Shown here one piece after another: positions 5,331 through 6,161 of a stretch of 6,161 nucleotides of DNA. The number at the start of each line of letters is the position of its first letter. Position 1 is the stretch's first letter. A program made the translations under genes and the position numbers. This DNA is from Rhodothermota bacterium (lineage in GTDB: Bacteria; Hydrogenedentota; Hydrogenedentia; Hydrogenedentales; GCA-2746185). Location of the stretch: contig VFKU01000417.1 of NCBI GenBank assembly GCA_009885415.1, positions 1 to 6,161 of the forward strand. The letters run 5' to 3'. The notes below the pieces were generated by a model that worked only from the letters and a program-made list of their open reading frames with translations, did no database searches and was not told the origin of the DNA.

Positions 5331-6161
5331 ACGGCCCGCGCTCCGCCGTGTGACCGCCGCCGTGGCCCTTATCGCCGCGGTGCTCGCGCTCACGCTGCTT
5401 TCCGGCGCGCCCTCGGCGCAGTCGCCGGACGGGGCGCAAGCGGCCGCCGCTACGGCCCCCGGCGCGTGGGCAGACTTTCAGGCGAAGTTTTCGCCCAGCG
5501 TGTTGGTAGGTCTCTTAATTCTCTTGGCCTTCTCCGCGTTTTTCTCCGCAGTCGAGGTCGCCTTCTTCTCGCTCCATCGCGTCCGCCTGCGAGCGATGGC
5601 CTCCGAAGAGGGCCTCATCGGCCGCCTCATTACCGGTCTCATGCGCCACCCCGCGCAGCTCCTCAGCACCATTCTCATCGGCAACATGTTCGCAAACATC
5701 ATGATCGGCGTGCTGCTCCCCGCGCGCCTCCAGCTTTTCCTCGAGTCTTCCTTCGGTCTCGGCGCCGTCACCGCGAGTATTCTCACGGTCCTGCTGGCTA
5801 CCGTGCTCGTCCTCTATGTCAGCGAAATCACGCCCAAGGTGCTCGCCGTTTCCGTTGCCGAGCCCCTCGCCCGGCTCGCGGTCATGCCGATGCTGGCGCT
5901 TGAGTGGGTCTTCGCGCCCGTGCGCTGGGCCTCGCTGCGCTTCACCGAGCTGCTCTTCCGCATCACGCGCTTCAACGACATCCCCCCGGCCCCCTTCATG
6001 ACCGACGAGGAAATCATCAGCGTGCTCGCCGACAGCGAAGGCCACGGCGTGATCGAAGAGGAAGAAGGCCAAATGATCCAGGCCATTCTCGAAGCAGGCA
6101 ATGCGCAACTGCGCGAGCTCCTCGTCCCTCGACACGAAGTCATCGCCATCGACCGCGGCGC
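5314..6161 (+). CDS. CNNM/CorB-CorC (hemolysin-like, DUF21) ion transporter, 3' end missing
   Basis: Members of this family are membrane proteins tied to Mg2+ (or Co2+) export, often annotated hemolysin or HlyC/CorC. The frame runs off the right edge, leaving 282 residues. Numbered from TTG 5314: residues 1-35 form a signal-peptide-like segment with RR and RR in the n-region, a hydrophobic core at about 13-29 and a possible cleavage after Ala35 (APSA). The DUF21/CNNM domain follows, with helices at about 63-87, 116-136 and 150-170. Family signatures are FFSAVEVAFFSLHRVRLR (Ser78, Glu81), LLSTILIGNMFAN (Asn124, Asn128) and SEITPK (Glu171). An acidic stretch follows (TDEEIISVLADSEG, IEEEEGQMI, from residue 230), leading into the first CBS domain near the edge. 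E. coli YbeX/CorC, the syntenic gene, lacks DUF21; this architecture is closer to CorB/YfjD. The frame is closed upstream by TAG 5269; no ATG occurs before 5596. Whether CBS2 and the C-terminal CorC_HlyC domain exist cannot be seen. Confidence 0.9.
   Translation, partial: MDADSRRPALRRVTAAVALIAAVLALTLLSGAPSAQSPDGAQAAAATAPGAWADFQAKFSPSVLVGLLILLAFSAFFSAVEVAFFSLHRVRLRAMASEEGLIGRLITGLMRHPAQLLSTILIGNMFANIMIGVLLPARLQLFLESSFGLGAVTASILTVLLATVLVLYVSEITPKVLAVSVAEPLARLAVMPMLALEWVFAPVRWASLRFTELLFRITRFNDIPPAPFMTDEEIISVLADSEGHGVIEEEEGQMIQAILEAGNAQLRELLVPRHEVIAIDRG

Noticed and set aside
5466..5903. Forward reading frame of 145 codons within the transporter gene
   Set aside because: It is the +1 or +2 shadow of the DUF21 domain; the product is Arg/His/Pro-rich and without motif, whereas the frame from 5314 has clear membrane helices and family signatures.
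1..6161. Novel defence, mobile or biosynthetic system
   Set aside because: Every long stretch is explained by six known housekeeping families; there are no direct or inverted repeats of note, integrases, transposases, toxins or reverse transcriptases.

Overview
The window is a compact, gene-dense piece of a high-GC bacterial chromosome. It carries six genes, all on the + strand, that look like one housekeeping operon: the 3' part of eno (enolase), ftsB (divisome), phoH (P-loop NTPase), pgpH (membrane HD phosphohydrolase, c-di-AMP phosphodiesterase family), ybeY (rRNA maturation endoribonuclease) and the 5' part of a CNNM/CorB-CorC transporter gene. Neighbouring genes overlap by a few bases or are separated by 10 to 33 bases. 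I see no terminator, internal promoter, tRNA, rRNA, mobile element, CRISPR array or phage gene.

Region by region: 1-921 is enolase, cut off at the left edge. 951-1259 (or from 918) is ftsB. About 1270-2268 is phoH, which has no ATG, GTG or TTG where its conserved N-terminus begins. 2302-4794 is pgpH, with one membrane helix, a large external domain, seven further helices and an HD domain. 4794-5330 is ybeY with a basic C-terminal tail. 5314 to the right edge is the transporter gene, probably starting at a TTG behind a strong Shine-Dalgarno sequence and encoding a signal-peptide-like N-terminus.

The order combines two well-known arrangements. eno-ftsB is typical of proteobacteria. phoH-ybeY-corC occurs as ybeZYX in E. 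coli, while pgpH (yqfF) between phoH and ybeY is typical of Firmicutes and some other phyla. An FtsB-like protein, a signal-peptide-bearing transporter and strong C- and G-ending codon preference fit a high-GC bacterium outside the Gammaproteobacteria. A Verrucomicrobia/Planctomycetes-type or candidate phylum is possible, but the lineage cannot be fixed from this sequence alone.

Functionally, the set links glycolysis and the degradosome partner enolase, cell division, RNA quality control (PhoH, YbeY), c-di-AMP turnover and Mg2+-type ion transport. I do not see a new defence or mobile system. The points most worth a second look are the missing phoH start codon, the single TGA between phoH and pgpH in one continuous frame, the signal peptide on the transporter and the tail of YbeY.
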